Assembly: GCA_019931105.1 (NCBI GenBank)
Contig: JAIOUW010000006.1
Location: 1 to 64,000, forward strand
Origin: Flavobacteriaceae bacterium NBU2977
Lineage (GTDB): Bacteria > Bacteroidota > Bacteroidia > Flavobacteriales > Flavobacteriaceae
Length of the DNA stretch: 64,000 bases
Direction of reading: 5' to 3'
Below the pieces are notes generated by a model that saw only the letters and a list, made by a program, of their open reading frames with translations, was not told where the DNA came from and did no database searches. The position numbers were made by a program, and so were the translations under genes. Positions 51,480-62,282 of the stretch are shown piece by piece (within the stretch, counting starts at the first letter, position 1; the number at the start of each line of letters is the position of its first letter).

Positions 51480-54203
51480 TTGCAATCAAACAAACATCTT
51501 TTACTTTTCCTATTTCTGCTTGCTTTTAGTGTACTTTCGACGTCTGCACAAGAAGACAAAATCATCTCCCTCCCTATAAAAGTCCAAAAAGATTCCATTA
51601 CGGCCCCATTGTTCCCGGCGAGCGTAATCGATACGGTTCAAGCCGATTCCATCATATCGGATTCAGTAAAAAGAAAACCATCGTTGCTTTTGGGAAAGAT
51701 AAAGTACAAAGCAAAAGATTATGTGAAATTGAGCCAAAAAGACCAAAAGATATACCTGTATAACGAAGCCGAAATATACTATCAAGATACAGAGCTAAAG
51801 GCGGGTATAATCATTCTCGATTATATAAAGAACGAAGTATATGCCGGTCGCCTCAAGGACTCTCTTGGCAATTATTCACAACTTCCCTTTTTCAAGCAGG
51901 GCGACAACGAAGTGATCCCTGATTCGATACGCTTCAATTTCGATACCCAAAAAGCGTTGATTTGGAATTCTCGAACCGAGCAGCAGGCAGGTCTAGGGTC
52001 TTTGGGCGGTGACAACATGAAAGTATATGCCGAAATCACAAAAAAGGAAAATGATTCGGTCTACTTTCTAAGCGAAGGCAAGTTGACTACCTCGACCGAT
52101 ACGATAAACCCCGACTATTATATTAGGGTGAGAAAGGCCAAATTTGTGCCAAAAAAGAAGGTGATCGCCGGGCTGAGTAATCTTTACATTGCAGACGTAC
52201 CTACACCGATCGGACTGCCATTTGCCTATTTTCCGCTTTCGGTGGGAAGAACCGCAGGACTGATTATGCCTACGTTCGGTAACGATCCCGATCGTGGTTA
52301 TTTTTTGCAACAAGGCGGATATTATATACCTATCGGTGACTATGCCGACCTTACCCTTACCGGAGATTTCTATACCAATGGAAGTTATGGCTTTCGTACC
52401 CAATCGGTCTATGTCAAACGCTACAGATACCGTGGCAATGTAAATTTCAGGTATGAAAACCTGGTAGCTAGTCAAAAGGGATTCAGTGACTATAGCCGAA
52501 GTACCATTTGGAATCTTCAAATGTCGCATTCACAAGATACAAAGGCCAGTCCGAATTCGCGTTTTTCTGCCTCCGTCAACCTCGGAAGCAGTTCGTATTA
52601 TCAAAATTCATTGTTGCAGCAAAACCTACCGAATACCCAAAACAACACCCTAAGTTCGTCTATCTCGTACTCAAAAACCTTTCCGGCCTATCCTTCGGTG
52701 AATATGAGCCTAACGATGACCCACAGCCAGAATACAAGTGCCAATGCCCCTGAAGACAATATAGATATGACCTTGCCCACCTTTCAGGCAAGTTTAGAAC
52801 GAATTTATCCCTTTGCTAAAAAAGACGGAATCAAGAAAGGTATTATCCAGAATATCAACTTTCAATATGATGTAAACGCCCAAAACCGGCTGAAAACCAA
52901 TGACGAAGACTTTTTGACCGGCCGCATGTTCGATGGGGCAAGAATAGGCGCAAGACATCGAATACCCTTGACCACGAATTTTAAGGTCGCAAAGTTCTTT
53001 AGTGTAAGCGTAGGGGGCAACTATGAAGATATATGGACACTCGAAACCTACAAAAAGAGATTTGATGCCACCGCCGGCGAGAACGGTGAGGTCGTAAGGG
53101 ATACCATCAAAGGCTTCGATCGATTCAATAAGTATGGTTTCAGCGCAAGTATTGGAACGACAGTATACGGTACGTTTAATTTTGGGGAAGATAAAAAAAT
53201 ACAAGCCCTCAGACATGTAATGAGGCCAAGCCTGAGCTATGGTTATACCCCTTCATTCGAACAATTCTATGATGAATATCTCGACGCCAACGGCAATGTC
53301 GTTCAATACAGCAGATTTGAGGGAACACTTAACGGACAGCCTAGTTTGGGCAAATCAAATAGTATAGGCTTTTCTTTGGCAAATACCCTTGAAGCCAAGG
53401 TTAGGGACAAAGATTCTACGGCAACCGAAGCGAAAAAAATATCGATTCTCAACAACTTCAATATTTCTACGGGCTATAATTTCGAGGCCGACTCTTTAAA
53501 AATAAGCCCATTAAGTGTTAACGGAGGCACGAGCATACTCAATAAAAAAATGTCGATAAATTTTTCCGCCGGTCTAGACCCCTATGCCATAGACAACAAC
53601 GGCCGGCGCATAAATACCTTCAATATCGATAATGGGGGAAGTTGGTTGCGGCTCACAAGGGCCAACTTCAATGTAGGGTATTCGATAGATAGCAAGACTT
53701 TCGGAAAAAAGAAGGAAGAGGAAGAGGAAGAATCCGGTGAATTCGACTATGTGGCGCAAAGCGGGGGTCGGGACGATGATCTTTTTGGCAAGGCCGATGA
53801 TTTTTATGACACCCGAAGTAACGAAGATCGCTCCAGAAATTCCGATGATGTCGAAAATCCGGCGTGGGGCACCAAAATACCGTGGAATTTTCGCCTCGCC
53901 TATTCGGCAAGTTATTCGAATACGGCCCGCCAAAATGAATTTAGCAGCCACTCGCTCATGTTTTCCGGCGATATTGAACTATCCCCCAGATGGAAGGTGG
54001 GCGGGTCTTCAGGTTATGATTTCAAGAACAAGGGCTTTACCCTGACCCAACTTCGCTTTGAACGCGATCTTAAAAGTTTTAACATGAGATTCACTTGGTC
54101 GCCCTTCGGGCGGTACGAGCGCTGGTACTTCTTTATAGGGATCAAAAGCTCGATCCTTAAAGATCTTAAATGGGAAAATAGGAGTCAACCGGCCAGAAGA
54201 TAA
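51480..54203 (+). CDS. lptD: LPS-assembly outer-membrane protein LptD
   Basis: The 907-residue protein has a signal peptide (about 1-23, ending STSAQE), an OstA-like periplasmic beta-taco domain (about 70-250; DYIKNEVYAGRLKDS) and a large LptD beta-barrel. LPFAYFPLSVGRTAGLIMPTFG is the Bacteroidota LptD signature. LptD, with LptE, inserts lipopolysaccharide into the outer leaflet. An acidic loop (KKKEEEEEESG, near residue 748) lies in the barrel part. Only a TTG start gives the signal peptide. It is followed after 75 bases by ridA. Confidence 0.92.
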   Translation: MQSNKHLLLFLFLLAFSVLSTSAQEDKIISLPIKVQKDSITAPLFPASVIDTVQADSIISDSVKRKPSLLLGKIKYKAKDYVKLSQKDQKIYLYNEAEIYYQDTELKAGIIILDYIKNEVYAGRLKDSLGNYSQLPFFKQGDNEVIPDSIRFNFDTQKALIWNSRTEQQAGLGSLGGDNMKVYAEITKKENDSVYFLSEGKLTTSTDTINPDYYIRVRKAKFVPKKKVIAGLSNLYIADVPTPIGLPFAYFPLSVGRTAGLIMPTFGNDPDRGYFLQQGGYYIPIGDYADLTLTGDFYTNGSYGFRTQSVYVKRYRYRGNVNFRYENLVASQKGFSDYSRSTIWNLQMSHSQDTKASPNSRFSASVNLGSSSYYQNSLLQQNLPNTQNNTLSSSISYSKTFPAYPSVNMSLTMTHSQNTSANAPEDNIDMTLPTFQASLERIYPFAKKDGIKKGIIQNINFQYDVNAQNRLKTNDEDFLTGRMFDGARIGARHRIPLTTNFKVAKFFSVSVGGNYEDIWTLETYKKRFDATAGENGEVVRDTIKGFDRFNKYGFSASIGTTVYGTFNFGEDKKIQALRHVMRPSLSYGYTPSFEQFYDEYLDANGNVVQYSRFEGTLNGQPSLGKSNSIGFSLANTLEAKVRDKDSTATEAKKISILNNFNISTGYNFEADSLKISPLSVNGGTSILNKKMSINFSAGLDPYAIDNNGRRINTFNIDNGGSWLRLTRANFNVGYSIDSKTFGKKKEEEEEESGEFDYVAQSGGRDDDLFGKADDFYDTRSNEDRSRNSDDVENPAWGTKIPWNFRLAYSASYSNTARQNEFSSHSLMFSGDIELSPRWKVGGSSGYDFKNKGFTLTQLRFERDLKSFNMRFTWSPFGRYERWYFFIGIKSSILKDLKWENRSQPARR

Positions 54204-54278
54204 AATAATACCATCCCAATTGGAAATAACGAAGCACAAGCGGGTTCTATAAAAAAAGACAACCTTAAACAATCGAAA

Positions 54279-54659
54279 ATGAAGAAAATAATCAATACGC
54301 CAAACGCCCCTGCCCCTATCGGCCCTTACAATCAGGCTGTTTTGTTTGGGAACACCCTCTATATTTCAGGTCAGATACCCATCGACCCAAAAACAGGTGA
54401 TCTTGTGGAAAATGACATTAAGAAGGAAACCCAGCAGTCTATGGAAAACCTAAAAGCCATCTTGACCGAAGCGGGGATGACCTTTGAAAATGTGGTCAAA
54501 ACATCAATATTTCTGAACGATATGAACCAGTTTTCACAAGTCAATGAAGTTTATGCCACATATTTTGATGCCGACACCGCACCAGCTCGTGAAACTGTCG
54601 AGGTTTCGAACCTACCCAAGTTCGTGAACGTCGAAATCTCGATGATCGCTATCAGATAG
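54279..54659 (+). CDS. ridA: RidA-family reactive-intermediate deaminase
   Basis: The 126-residue protein starts MKKIINTPNAPAPIGPYNQAV and has YISGQIPIDPKTGDLV, NLKAILTEAGMTFENVVKTSIFL and the catalytic arginine in APARETVEVSNLPK. RidA hydrolyses reactive enamine/imine intermediates released by PLP enzymes. Length and motifs are standard. It lies downstream of lptD on the same strand and overlaps the kinase gene tail-to-tail by 8 bases. Confidence 0.95.
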   Translation: MKKIINTPNAPAPIGPYNQAVLFGNTLYISGQIPIDPKTGDLVENDIKKETQQSMENLKAILTEAGMTFENVVKTSIFLNDMNQFSQVNEVYATYFDADTAPARETVEVSNLPKFVNVEISMIAIR

Positions 54660-55503
54660 TTTCTCTGTGAAATTCGACTAGACCGTCGATCGGGCGCTGG
54701 CGGATAACTCCGGCAACAAGATCATTGCGCTCAAGCACGGCCGCCAATTCTTCCCGTAAAAAATACGCAATACTACCAACAAAATGAATTGGCACCTTGG
54801 TCGCCAATTCAAATTGCATTACATGGTTATTGATGAACTGTTGAAGCCCCTTATCTATTACACCTTTGCAATACGGATGATTCTTGTTCTCTATTAAAAA
54901 TCGCGCGAAAGTCGCCAAATAGGTATTCGGGTTAGGCTGCTTGTATAAATTCTCCTTAATAACGTCGGGGTCAAGATTGTACTCTTTCGCGAACTTGATC
55001 GCCAAATCTTGTGGCATTTTATGGTAATAATAGTCCCTGATCAATTTTCTTCCAAAAAAGTTCCCGCTTCCGTCATCCATGGGTATGTATCCCAGTGAGA
55101 TTACCTTTTGAAAAAGTTGATGTCCGTCATAATAACTACAATTGGAGCCAGTGCCCAAAATACACACGATGCCTTGATGGCCGACTTTGGTCGTCGAATA
55201 AATTGCAGCATAGGTATCTTCCCTAACGATCGCCTTTGCCTTCGGAAAAAAATCCTTAAATATTTTTTTCAGGAACTTGCGCATACGCTCCGTACCACAT
55301 CCCGCACCATAGAAAAAAAGCTGGGTGACTTTATCCCTATTCTTGGAAAGTTCGAAATTATTGGCCAACCGGTCTTCAATGACCTCTTTGGTCAATACCT
55401 CGGGACTAAGGCCGAGGGTTTGTGTCAAGAACAATTGATTTCCTTTATTGTCCAAAGCAATCCAATCCGCTTTGGTAGCCCCGCTATCAACGATCAATAT
55501 CAT
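54652..55503 (-). CDS. BadF/BadG-type ATPase, N-acetylglucosamine-kinase-like
   Basis: The 283-residue protein has the sugar-kinase/actin fold with the phosphate-1 motif IVDSGATKADW (4-14), LFFYGAGCGTERM, GIVCILGTGSNCSYYDG (adenosine region) and MDDGSGNFFGRKL. This is the BadF/BcrA subgroup that includes GlcNAc kinases of Bacteroidota. It probably phosphorylates amino sugar recovered from cell-wall turnover. It is downstream of pfkA and gapA on the same strand, 88 bases after gapA. Confidence 0.85.
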   Translation of the reverse strand: MILIVDSGATKADWIALDNKGNQLFLTQTLGLSPEVLTKEVIEDRLANNFELSKNRDKVTQLFFYGAGCGTERMRKFLKKIFKDFFPKAKAIVREDTYAAIYSTTKVGHQGIVCILGTGSNCSYYDGHQLFQKVISLGYIPMDDGSGNFFGRKLIRDYYYHKMPQDLAIKFAKEYNLDPDVIKENLYKQPNPNTYLATFARFLIENKNHPYCKGVIDKGLQQFINNHVMQFELATKVPIHFVGSIAYFLREELAAVLERNDLVAGVIRQRPIDGLVEFHRETI

Positions 55504-55591
55504 AAGCCCATACTTAAAAAGTTTTTCCTATGCCACCACCATAAAGGATACATGACAGGCCTTGAGAAGAACTATTATTGCATTTTGAATT

Positions 55592-56608
<1,017 letters not shown>

Positions 56609-56617
56609 TTAAAAAAA

Positions 56618-57604
56618 TTATGTAGTCATTATTTCAGAGACTCTAATGAGCTCTTTATCCAATTTAGAGGTACCCTTGATCGCCTTCTCGATAGGTGTCA
56701 AAATAAGTTTATTGTCACGAACACCGACCATGAGATTCGTTCTGCCTTCCAATAATGCTTCAACGGCCTTGACCCCCATTCTACTGGCCAATACCCTATC
56801 GTAGCAAGAGGGGGCACCGCCGCGTTGCATGTGGCCCAGCACGGAGACCCGTACATCATAGATGGGCAGATGTTCTTCTACATATTCCTTAAGTTCGAAT
56901 ACATTTTTGCCCGTTTTGTCGCCTTCGGCCACAATAACGATACTTGAAGATTTTCCTGACTGCTTGCTTCTTTTCAACGACTCAAGAAGACGGTCGAGAC
57001 CCCTATTCTCTTCGGGTATTAGTATTTCCTCGGCTCCCGCGCCAACACCTGCGTTCAAGGCGATATGGCCTACATCTCGGCCCATGACCTCAACAAAGAA
57101 AAGTCTATTGTGGGAACTGGCAGTATCCCGTATTTTATCGATACAATCGACAACGGTGTTCAGTGCCGTATCGAAACCCAAAGTAAAAGAAGTGCCGAAA
57201 ATATCGTTATCGATAGTACCAGGAATTCCTATGACAGGAAAATCATATTCCTTATTGAAAATCATCGCTCCGGTGAAACTACCATCGCCCCCGATCACTA
57301 CAAAGGCATCTATTCCTTCGGCCTTGAGCTGTTCATACGCTATTTTTCTTCCTTCCGGGGTTCTAAAATCATCACAGCGGGCAGATTTTAAAATAGTACC
57401 GCCTTTATTGATGATATTGTTCACACTTCTGGCATCCATTGGCTTGAAATCACCCTCTATCATGCCTTGATACCCTCTGAATATACCAACGCAATCTACC
57501 TTCAAATAAGCGCAGGTTCGAACTACCGAGCGTATTGCGGCATTCATGCCAGGTGAGTCACCACCTGATGTAAAAACTCCAATTTTCTTAATCTTTGAGG
57601 CCAT
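56618..57604 (-). CDS. pfkA: ATP-dependent 6-phosphofructokinase
   Basis: The 328-residue enzyme has the ATP-binding GVFTSGGDSPGMNAAIRS (9-26), GGDGSFTGA, the catalytic GTIDNDIFGT aspartate region, MGRDVGHIAL and HMQRGGAPSCYDR. It phosphorylates fructose 6-phosphate. It is the first gene of a minus-strand unit with gapA and the sugar kinase. An 18-base imperfect palindrome lies 65-82 bases upstream of the start. Confidence 0.97.
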   Translation of the reverse strand: MASKIKKIGVFTSGGDSPGMNAAIRSVVRTCAYLKVDCVGIFRGYQGMIEGDFKPMDARSVNNIINKGGTILKSARCDDFRTPEGRKIAYEQLKAEGIDAFVVIGGDGSFTGAMIFNKEYDFPVIGIPGTIDNDIFGTSFTLGFDTALNTVVDCIDKIRDTASSHNRLFFVEVMGRDVGHIALNAGVGAGAEEILIPEENRGLDRLLESLKRSKQSGKSSSIVIVAEGDKTGKNVFELKEYVEEHLPIYDVRVSVLGHMQRGGAPSCYDRVLASRMGVKAVEALLEGRTNLMVGVRDNKLILTPIEKAIKGTSKLDKELIRVSEIMTT

Positions 57605-57621
57605 CGAAAATTTTAAGCTAG

Positions 57622-57629
57622 CAAAATTA
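57622..57629 (-). promoter_or_regulatory. Candidate -7 promoter box for pfkA
   Basis: The minus strand reads TAATTTTG, an exact TAnnTTTG match 17 bases before the pfkA start. No clear TTTG box is seen about 17-23 bases upstream. Confidence 0.4.
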
Positions 57630-57668
57630 ACAAACTTAATCGAATAATTGAACTGTAGAAAACATATA

Positions 57669-57686
57669 TTGACATCATGACGTCAA
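57669..57686. promoter_or_regulatory. Palindromic operator-like site upstream of pfkA
   Basis: The halves TTGACATCA (57669-57677) and TGACGTCAA (57678-57686) are reverse complements at 8 of 9 positions. The site lies about 40 bases upstream of the putative -7 box of pfkA, a place where an activator dimer could bind. Confidence 0.4.
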
Positions 57687-57734
57687 CAATGTACAGGCTC
57701 AAACGATTTCGTTGGCCATTTTAAGAGGAAGTGC

Positions 57735-57756
57735 AAAAAATCATAACAAAATGATC
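57735..57756 (-). terminator. Weak terminator candidate after tamB
   Basis: On the minus strand GATCAT pairs with ATGATT (one G-T pair) around a 6-base loop and is followed by a T-run. The stem is short and AT-rich, so confidence is low. Confidence 0.3.
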
Positions 57757-57774
57757 GTTTTTCGTTCCAAAAAA

Positions 57775-60700
57775 CTAAAGTCCCTTGGTCTTTTCACGAA
57801 AACGGTAGAGACTGTCATTGTGCATAACGGAAGATGGGTCACTTTGCGGCAAGGACAATTCGTCTTTTTCTACATTCTTTTTGCCGAAAACCTTGTTCCA
57901 TAATTCCTTAAAGCTATTGAAGTCGACATCGTAGGAAAGTCCTGCCCCTTGGGTAGAGCCCTGTCGGTCGGCCAAATATTCTTGAATCTCACTTTCCCTA
58001 CTAAAGAACTTCATACTAAGGGTACCTTCTTCATTTAACAAGACCTGAACCTCAAAGTCACCGGCTATCACAGTTTCGCTTGCCCCTCCAACGGGGACAC
58101 CTACCTTTCCATTCAATAGAATTCGGTCGCTTATCTGTGTTGAAACCGTCACTCCAAGCCTGTCATCGGTCTCGAAATCGGCCAAGTAATTACTTCCCTG
58201 CTCATAAGAGATACCTAGATTGAACTTATCATTGTTACCGCCCAAGACCTGGTTCAATATACTAGATGCCGATTGGATCAAATTACCCGTTACCGCTTGC
58301 GCATTTAAACCGTTTTGATCATTTACGAATGAACCTTGCGCCAATAAGAAAATCGCATTTTTTTCAACAATTTCGGGGTCTTGAAGTCGATACTCAAGTT
58401 CGGTCTGTACGATGGAGTTCGTACCGGGAAACTCAATATCAAATTGAATATCGGGGTTTTCAAGTTCATTGGTCAAGTTAATGACGACATCTGTGGCAAT
58501 TCTTCTGTTGTACCCTGTATTTTCAAGCAAAGGAGCTGGGTTCGCGTTCAAAGAATACACAGCCTTCATGTTCAATTGGGCTTTCAAGGGGTCACCTAAC
58601 CAAAAAATACTCCCTCCCGGCTCTACGGTGAATGTTTTATTGATGATATTGCCGAACTTATAATTGAACTCTCCCGTTACCACGGCAAATTCGCCGTTCA
58701 TTTCAAATCGATCCCTGGTGTTGATCCGCATGTTCATCAAACCGATGCCCGTGCCTTTTAAATTACTTCCCGTTTTTCTATCGGTTACGATCTGCACCTC
58801 TGCTTCTGGCGTAATATCAAGGTTGAACTCAAGTTCAAGACCTTCTACATCGTCAAGTGTACGCTGTTCTTCAATGGTCTTGACATCATTTTTTTCAATG
58901 AAATTTATAAAAGAATAGTCCCCCACCGTAGCCACATCGCTTAACGGAATTTTTAACGAAGTGCCGCGCGCAGTTTCACCATCGACCACGATATTCAATG
59001 CCTTGGTCGAGCCAAATATTCTTCCCTTTCCTCTTAGGAAGCCGGTGCCGTAGTATAATTCTTCTTCATCAAACTCAGTGTTCAAAATCAATAATCGGTT
59101 CGCATTCGTGTCAATATTCAAGTTCAAGGTCCAATCTTCAAAAAAAGAATGGGTAATCGTGCCGTCTAAATTTGCTTTGGTGTTATAAACGACATCGGTG
59201 AAATCAATATTGACAAACTCAAAGGATTGATTTCTTAGATTGACCCTTGAATTTGGCGCAAAACTATAGTCTACATTAAGATACGGCACACCCAGACCTG
59301 CGTTGTCAAGTGTCAGAATACCGCTAAAATCTGGGTTTTTTATATTGCCCCGTAACCTTGCGTTTCCGTTGAGGTCTCCACGAATATTTGATATTACCCC
59401 TTCACCCAAGGGACTGAACGGTTCTAGGTCAAAATCAGCGAAATTTGCCAAAAGATCGGCCTCAGGCTCTTCTCCATGGTTTAATATTTTGCCGGCAACC
59501 CCGAATTTTTCTTTTCCTCCTTCGGTAATCTGGGCATTCACGATAAACTCTGTTAGGTCGCGATTTCCAGCAATACCGATCGTCAAATCACCCATTCGCA
59601 TATCGTTTATGGAAAAATCTTCGACAGCCAAATTCGAGGAGGGAAGATATACACCGTCTTTTTGGAAAATATTAAGGGTTCCGTTGACTTCTCCCTGCAA
59701 TTTCAAACTATCGATTGCCGGCGTAATCTTATTCAACGAAACTATCTTAAACTGTAATTGAAGGTCTTTAAAAGTGGAATCGGCCAACTGCCCGTTCAAA
59801 CGAATCTGTTCTTGAACGTTGTTGTTCATGACAATTTCCTCGATCTTAATGCTGTCGAGGGTTCGGTTTACGATCACTTTGTTAAGATTATTGCCGTCTT
59901 TATTGAGCACCCATGTATTTCCCTTAAAACTTACGTCCGATTTCTTAAGTCCAATCACCGACTTGTTCTCGGAATTAAAAGTGTGATAAAAATTGATGTT
60001 ATAGCTGTCGTTAAGCGTACTACCGCCTTTGAATTCCGTTCTAAAGAATAACGTATCCTTCAAGGTTGTGTTTATCAATTGAAAATCCTTTACGTCATAG
60101 TATTTGGTCTTCATATCACCAACCGAAACGAAGGTGTTATAAAGCGGGTTTTTGTTATCGATCCGTAGCTCGATACTATCGGCCGAATTGCCAAATGCCT
60201 CTATACTGGGTGACCTAAAATTTAATTTGAAATCACCTTCATCGGCGATGATGTTACCTCTGATGAATGTATTGGGGTCAAACTTTACTTCTGGAAAAAA
60301 TACATCGACAATCTTGTTATAAATCTTAAAATTAAAAGCAAGTGTCTGACCTTCGGAAATTTCAAACGGTCTGTAGTTCGTATAAATACTGCCCAGTGAA
60401 TTCTGGACGAGCTTGCCCAATTCTTTAACCTTGAAATTACCCTTCATGTAACCGGTAATAATATCAGGAGAATTAATATCTATGGTTCGAATCGAATCAT
60501 TTTCGAACGTTGACGACACCTGAAAATCTTCGAAGTAATAGGTGTCGTTCTTGTTCTCAAAAACGGTTTTCGTGAACTTTATATCACCGGCCAAATTGTC
60601 AAGGGTATTTCCCGATATGTCCATGTTGACATTCCCCTTAAAGATAGAAACACTATCATTTACAAAGTTCAATCTTTTAAGGTCCGCATAATCGACCGAT

Positions 60701-62202
60701 GCTATAAAATTGAAATCGTTACGGTCTCGTGCAAAATCTGCCAACCCCTTAAACGTGAATTTCAGATTTTCATCATTACTGACCAAAGTACCATCGAACA
60801 GTTGTTCCTTGAGTATTCCTGATACTTTGACATCTTTATATTCATAATTATTGAAATTCACGGAATAGACTTCACCGATTACCTCTGTGTTCAGGCTTTT
60901 TTGAACAAATCCCTTACCTTCAACGTTAAAATCCAAGGTTGTCCTTCCTAATCTTCTGTTCTCTACCAAACTGCCCAAATCAAAGTCTATCAAGGATAGA
61001 AAACCTTTGTATTCCGCATCATCAATATGATTGAAATTCGAAATGTTCAGGTCAAAATAACTATTGCCAAGTGCGGTATTCAAATTTGCCCTTGCATCGA
61101 CCGAGGTTTCAGAAACGACAGCATCGCCCCTTATGGTGAATTGGCCCAATTTCTGAAACGTCGTTGGTAAGGCTTTTCCCAGAATATTGGGCATCAGCGA
61201 ACGCAACTCATAATAACTTGAGGTCACGTTCTTCATTTGGGCCTCCATTACAAATGGATCTTTTTTTGAAAAGAGGTTCTTGAAATTGAAATCGCCCCGA
61301 ATACCCGTGTTATCTGAAAGCAAAAAAAGGTCGTTGGTACTCAGATCGTTCAAAACGCCTTCTGTTTGCGTTGAAAAAGCCACTTTCTTGCCCTTTCCAA
61401 ATTCATCGTAAAGTAAATTTACCTCATCAAGGGCGACCGTTGATTCTTCAAAATAAGCGGTTACTTTGACCTTGTTCAAAAAATCCCTGAAATCTTCACG
61501 GTCGTAATCAAAAACCAAACTTCCCTTTAAATCAGATTCTCGGGTTTTGACACCCAAAGAATCGAAGCGCATTTGTTCTTTGGTATACTTGAAACGGGTG
61601 GTCAAGTGTTGAACCTCGATATCTCGCTGACTTTTGAACGCCATTTCCTCAATATCGACATTTACATCAGGACCAACTATTTGAAAATCTGCCGCTGATA
61701 TGGAAAGTTCGTTAAAATCCAAAATTTTAGGATTGGTCAAATTTTCATCAGTGTACCTGAAAACGCTGTTCGTAATTTCAATGTCGGATGAAGAAAAAAA
61801 GAAGGGGGGGGTGCCCGGTTCCCTAGGCTTGCCATCATCCAATTTATCGATGAAAACTTCAAGGTTGGTACTTAAACTATCTTCATAATCTTTTAGATTA
61901 AACAATAGTCTTTCGATTTCTATCGTTCCGAACTCCAATTTTCCTTCCTTCAAATTTTTTAGGTTCAAAATAGAGGTCGTCAACCGATCGATATGAAAAA
62001 GTGTGTCTTGATGGTAGTCGGCAACATAAATACCCCCTATATCGGTGTCCCAAGAAATAAGGGAAACCCTTAACCTGTCGATATTGATGTTCGTACCGAA
62101 CTCTGCATTGATTCGATTTGTGGCATACTTGGCAAATCTTGTTTGAACGACGGGGAGCGAAAGAATCAATGTACCCAAAACACAGAGCAACAAAAACACC
62201 AA
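57775..62202 (-). CDS. tamB: TamB-like translocation/assembly module protein
   Basis: The 1475-residue protein has one N-terminal transmembrane helix (VFLLLCVLGTLILSLPV). A very long beta-strand-rich body follows (AsmA-like groove), and the C-terminal DUF490/TamB domain (about 1130-1430) includes GNIINKTFTVEPGGSIFWLGDP. It bridges inner and outer membranes and is linked to protein or phospholipid transport to the outer membrane. The called start is TTG at 62202; the open frame continues 16 codons upstream through basic residues (KKLRKILVR) without ATG, so the true start may be a rare codon slightly upstream. A C8/T7 pair of homopolymers lies near residue 132. Confidence 0.9.
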   Translation of the reverse strand: MVFLLLCVLGTLILSLPVVQTRFAKYATNRINAEFGTNINIDRLRVSLISWDTDIGGIYVADYHQDTLFHIDRLTTSILNLKNLKEGKLEFGTIEIERLLFNLKDYEDSLSTNLEVFIDKLDDGKPREPGTPPFFFSSSDIEITNSVFRYTDENLTNPKILDFNELSISAADFQIVGPDVNVDIEEMAFKSQRDIEVQHLTTRFKYTKEQMRFDSLGVKTRESDLKGSLVFDYDREDFRDFLNKVKVTAYFEESTVALDEVNLLYDEFGKGKKVAFSTQTEGVLNDLSTNDLFLLSDNTGIRGDFNFKNLFSKKDPFVMEAQMKNVTSSYYELRSLMPNILGKALPTTFQKLGQFTIRGDAVVSETSVDARANLNTALGNSYFDLNISNFNHIDDAEYKGFLSLIDFDLGSLVENRRLGRTTLDFNVEGKGFVQKSLNTEVIGEVYSVNFNNYEYKDVKVSGILKEQLFDGTLVSNDENLKFTFKGLADFARDRNDFNFIASVDYADLKRLNFVNDSVSIFKGNVNMDISGNTLDNLAGDIKFTKTVFENKNDTYYFEDFQVSSTFENDSIRTIDINSPDIITGYMKGNFKVKELGKLVQNSLGSIYTNYRPFEISEGQTLAFNFKIYNKIVDVFFPEVKFDPNTFIRGNIIADEGDFKLNFRSPSIEAFGNSADSIELRIDNKNPLYNTFVSVGDMKTKYYDVKDFQLINTTLKDTLFFRTEFKGGSTLNDSYNINFYHTFNSENKSVIGLKKSDVSFKGNTWVLNKDGNNLNKVIVNRTLDSIKIEEIVMNNNVQEQIRLNGQLADSTFKDLQLQFKIVSLNKITPAIDSLKLQGEVNGTLNIFQKDGVYLPSSNLAVEDFSINDMRMGDLTIGIAGNRDLTEFIVNAQITEGGKEKFGVAGKILNHGEEPEADLLANFADFDLEPFSPLGEGVISNIRGDLNGNARLRGNIKNPDFSGILTLDNAGLGVPYLNVDYSFAPNSRVNLRNQSFEFVNIDFTDVVYNTKANLDGTITHSFFEDWTLNLNIDTNANRLLILNTEFDEEELYYGTGFLRGKGRIFGSTKALNIVVDGETARGTSLKIPLSDVATVGDYSFINFIEKNDVKTIEEQRTLDDVEGLELEFNLDITPEAEVQIVTDRKTGSNLKGTGIGLMNMRINTRDRFEMNGEFAVVTGEFNYKFGNIINKTFTVEPGGSIFWLGDPLKAQLNMKAVYSLNANPAPLLENTGYNRRIATDVVINLTNELENPDIQFDIEFPGTNSIVQTELEYRLQDPEIVEKNAIFLLAQGSFVNDQNGLNAQAVTGNLIQSASSILNQVLGGNNDKFNLGISYEQGSNYLADFETDDRLGVTVSTQISDRILLNGKVGVPVGGASETVIAGDFEVQVLLNEEGTLSMKFFSRESEIQEYLADRQGSTQGAGLSYDVDFNSFKELWNKVFGKKNVEKDELSLPQSDPSSVMHNDSLYRFREKTKGL

Positions 62203-62232
62203 AAGCGTTCTGACCAGTATTTTTCTGAGTTT

Positions 62233-62260
62233 TTTGATAGGGCTTTATGTTTTACCTTTG
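62233..62260 (+). promoter_or_regulatory. Promoter of tsaD (TTTG / TAnnTTTG)
   Basis: TTTG at 62233-62236 and TACCTTTG at 62253-62260 match both Bacteroidota promoter boxes with a 16-base gap. The predicted transcript would start around 62266, only about 17 bases before the ATG at 62283. This excludes the upstream in-frame ATG at 62247 as the usual start. Confidence 0.6.
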
Positions 62261-62282
62261 TACTCCAATTTTTGTTCCAAAC

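Noticed and set aside
51475-51482. TAGCTTTG, a full match to the -7 promoter box, at the lptD start codon
   Set aside because: It overlaps the only start codon (TTG) that gives the signal peptide; a transcript beginning downstream would lose it. Treated as chance.
59303-59761. 152-residue open frame antisense to tamB
   Set aside because: Composition (Ser/Pro/Lys-rich) is that of a reverse-strand shadow, with no domain or start context.
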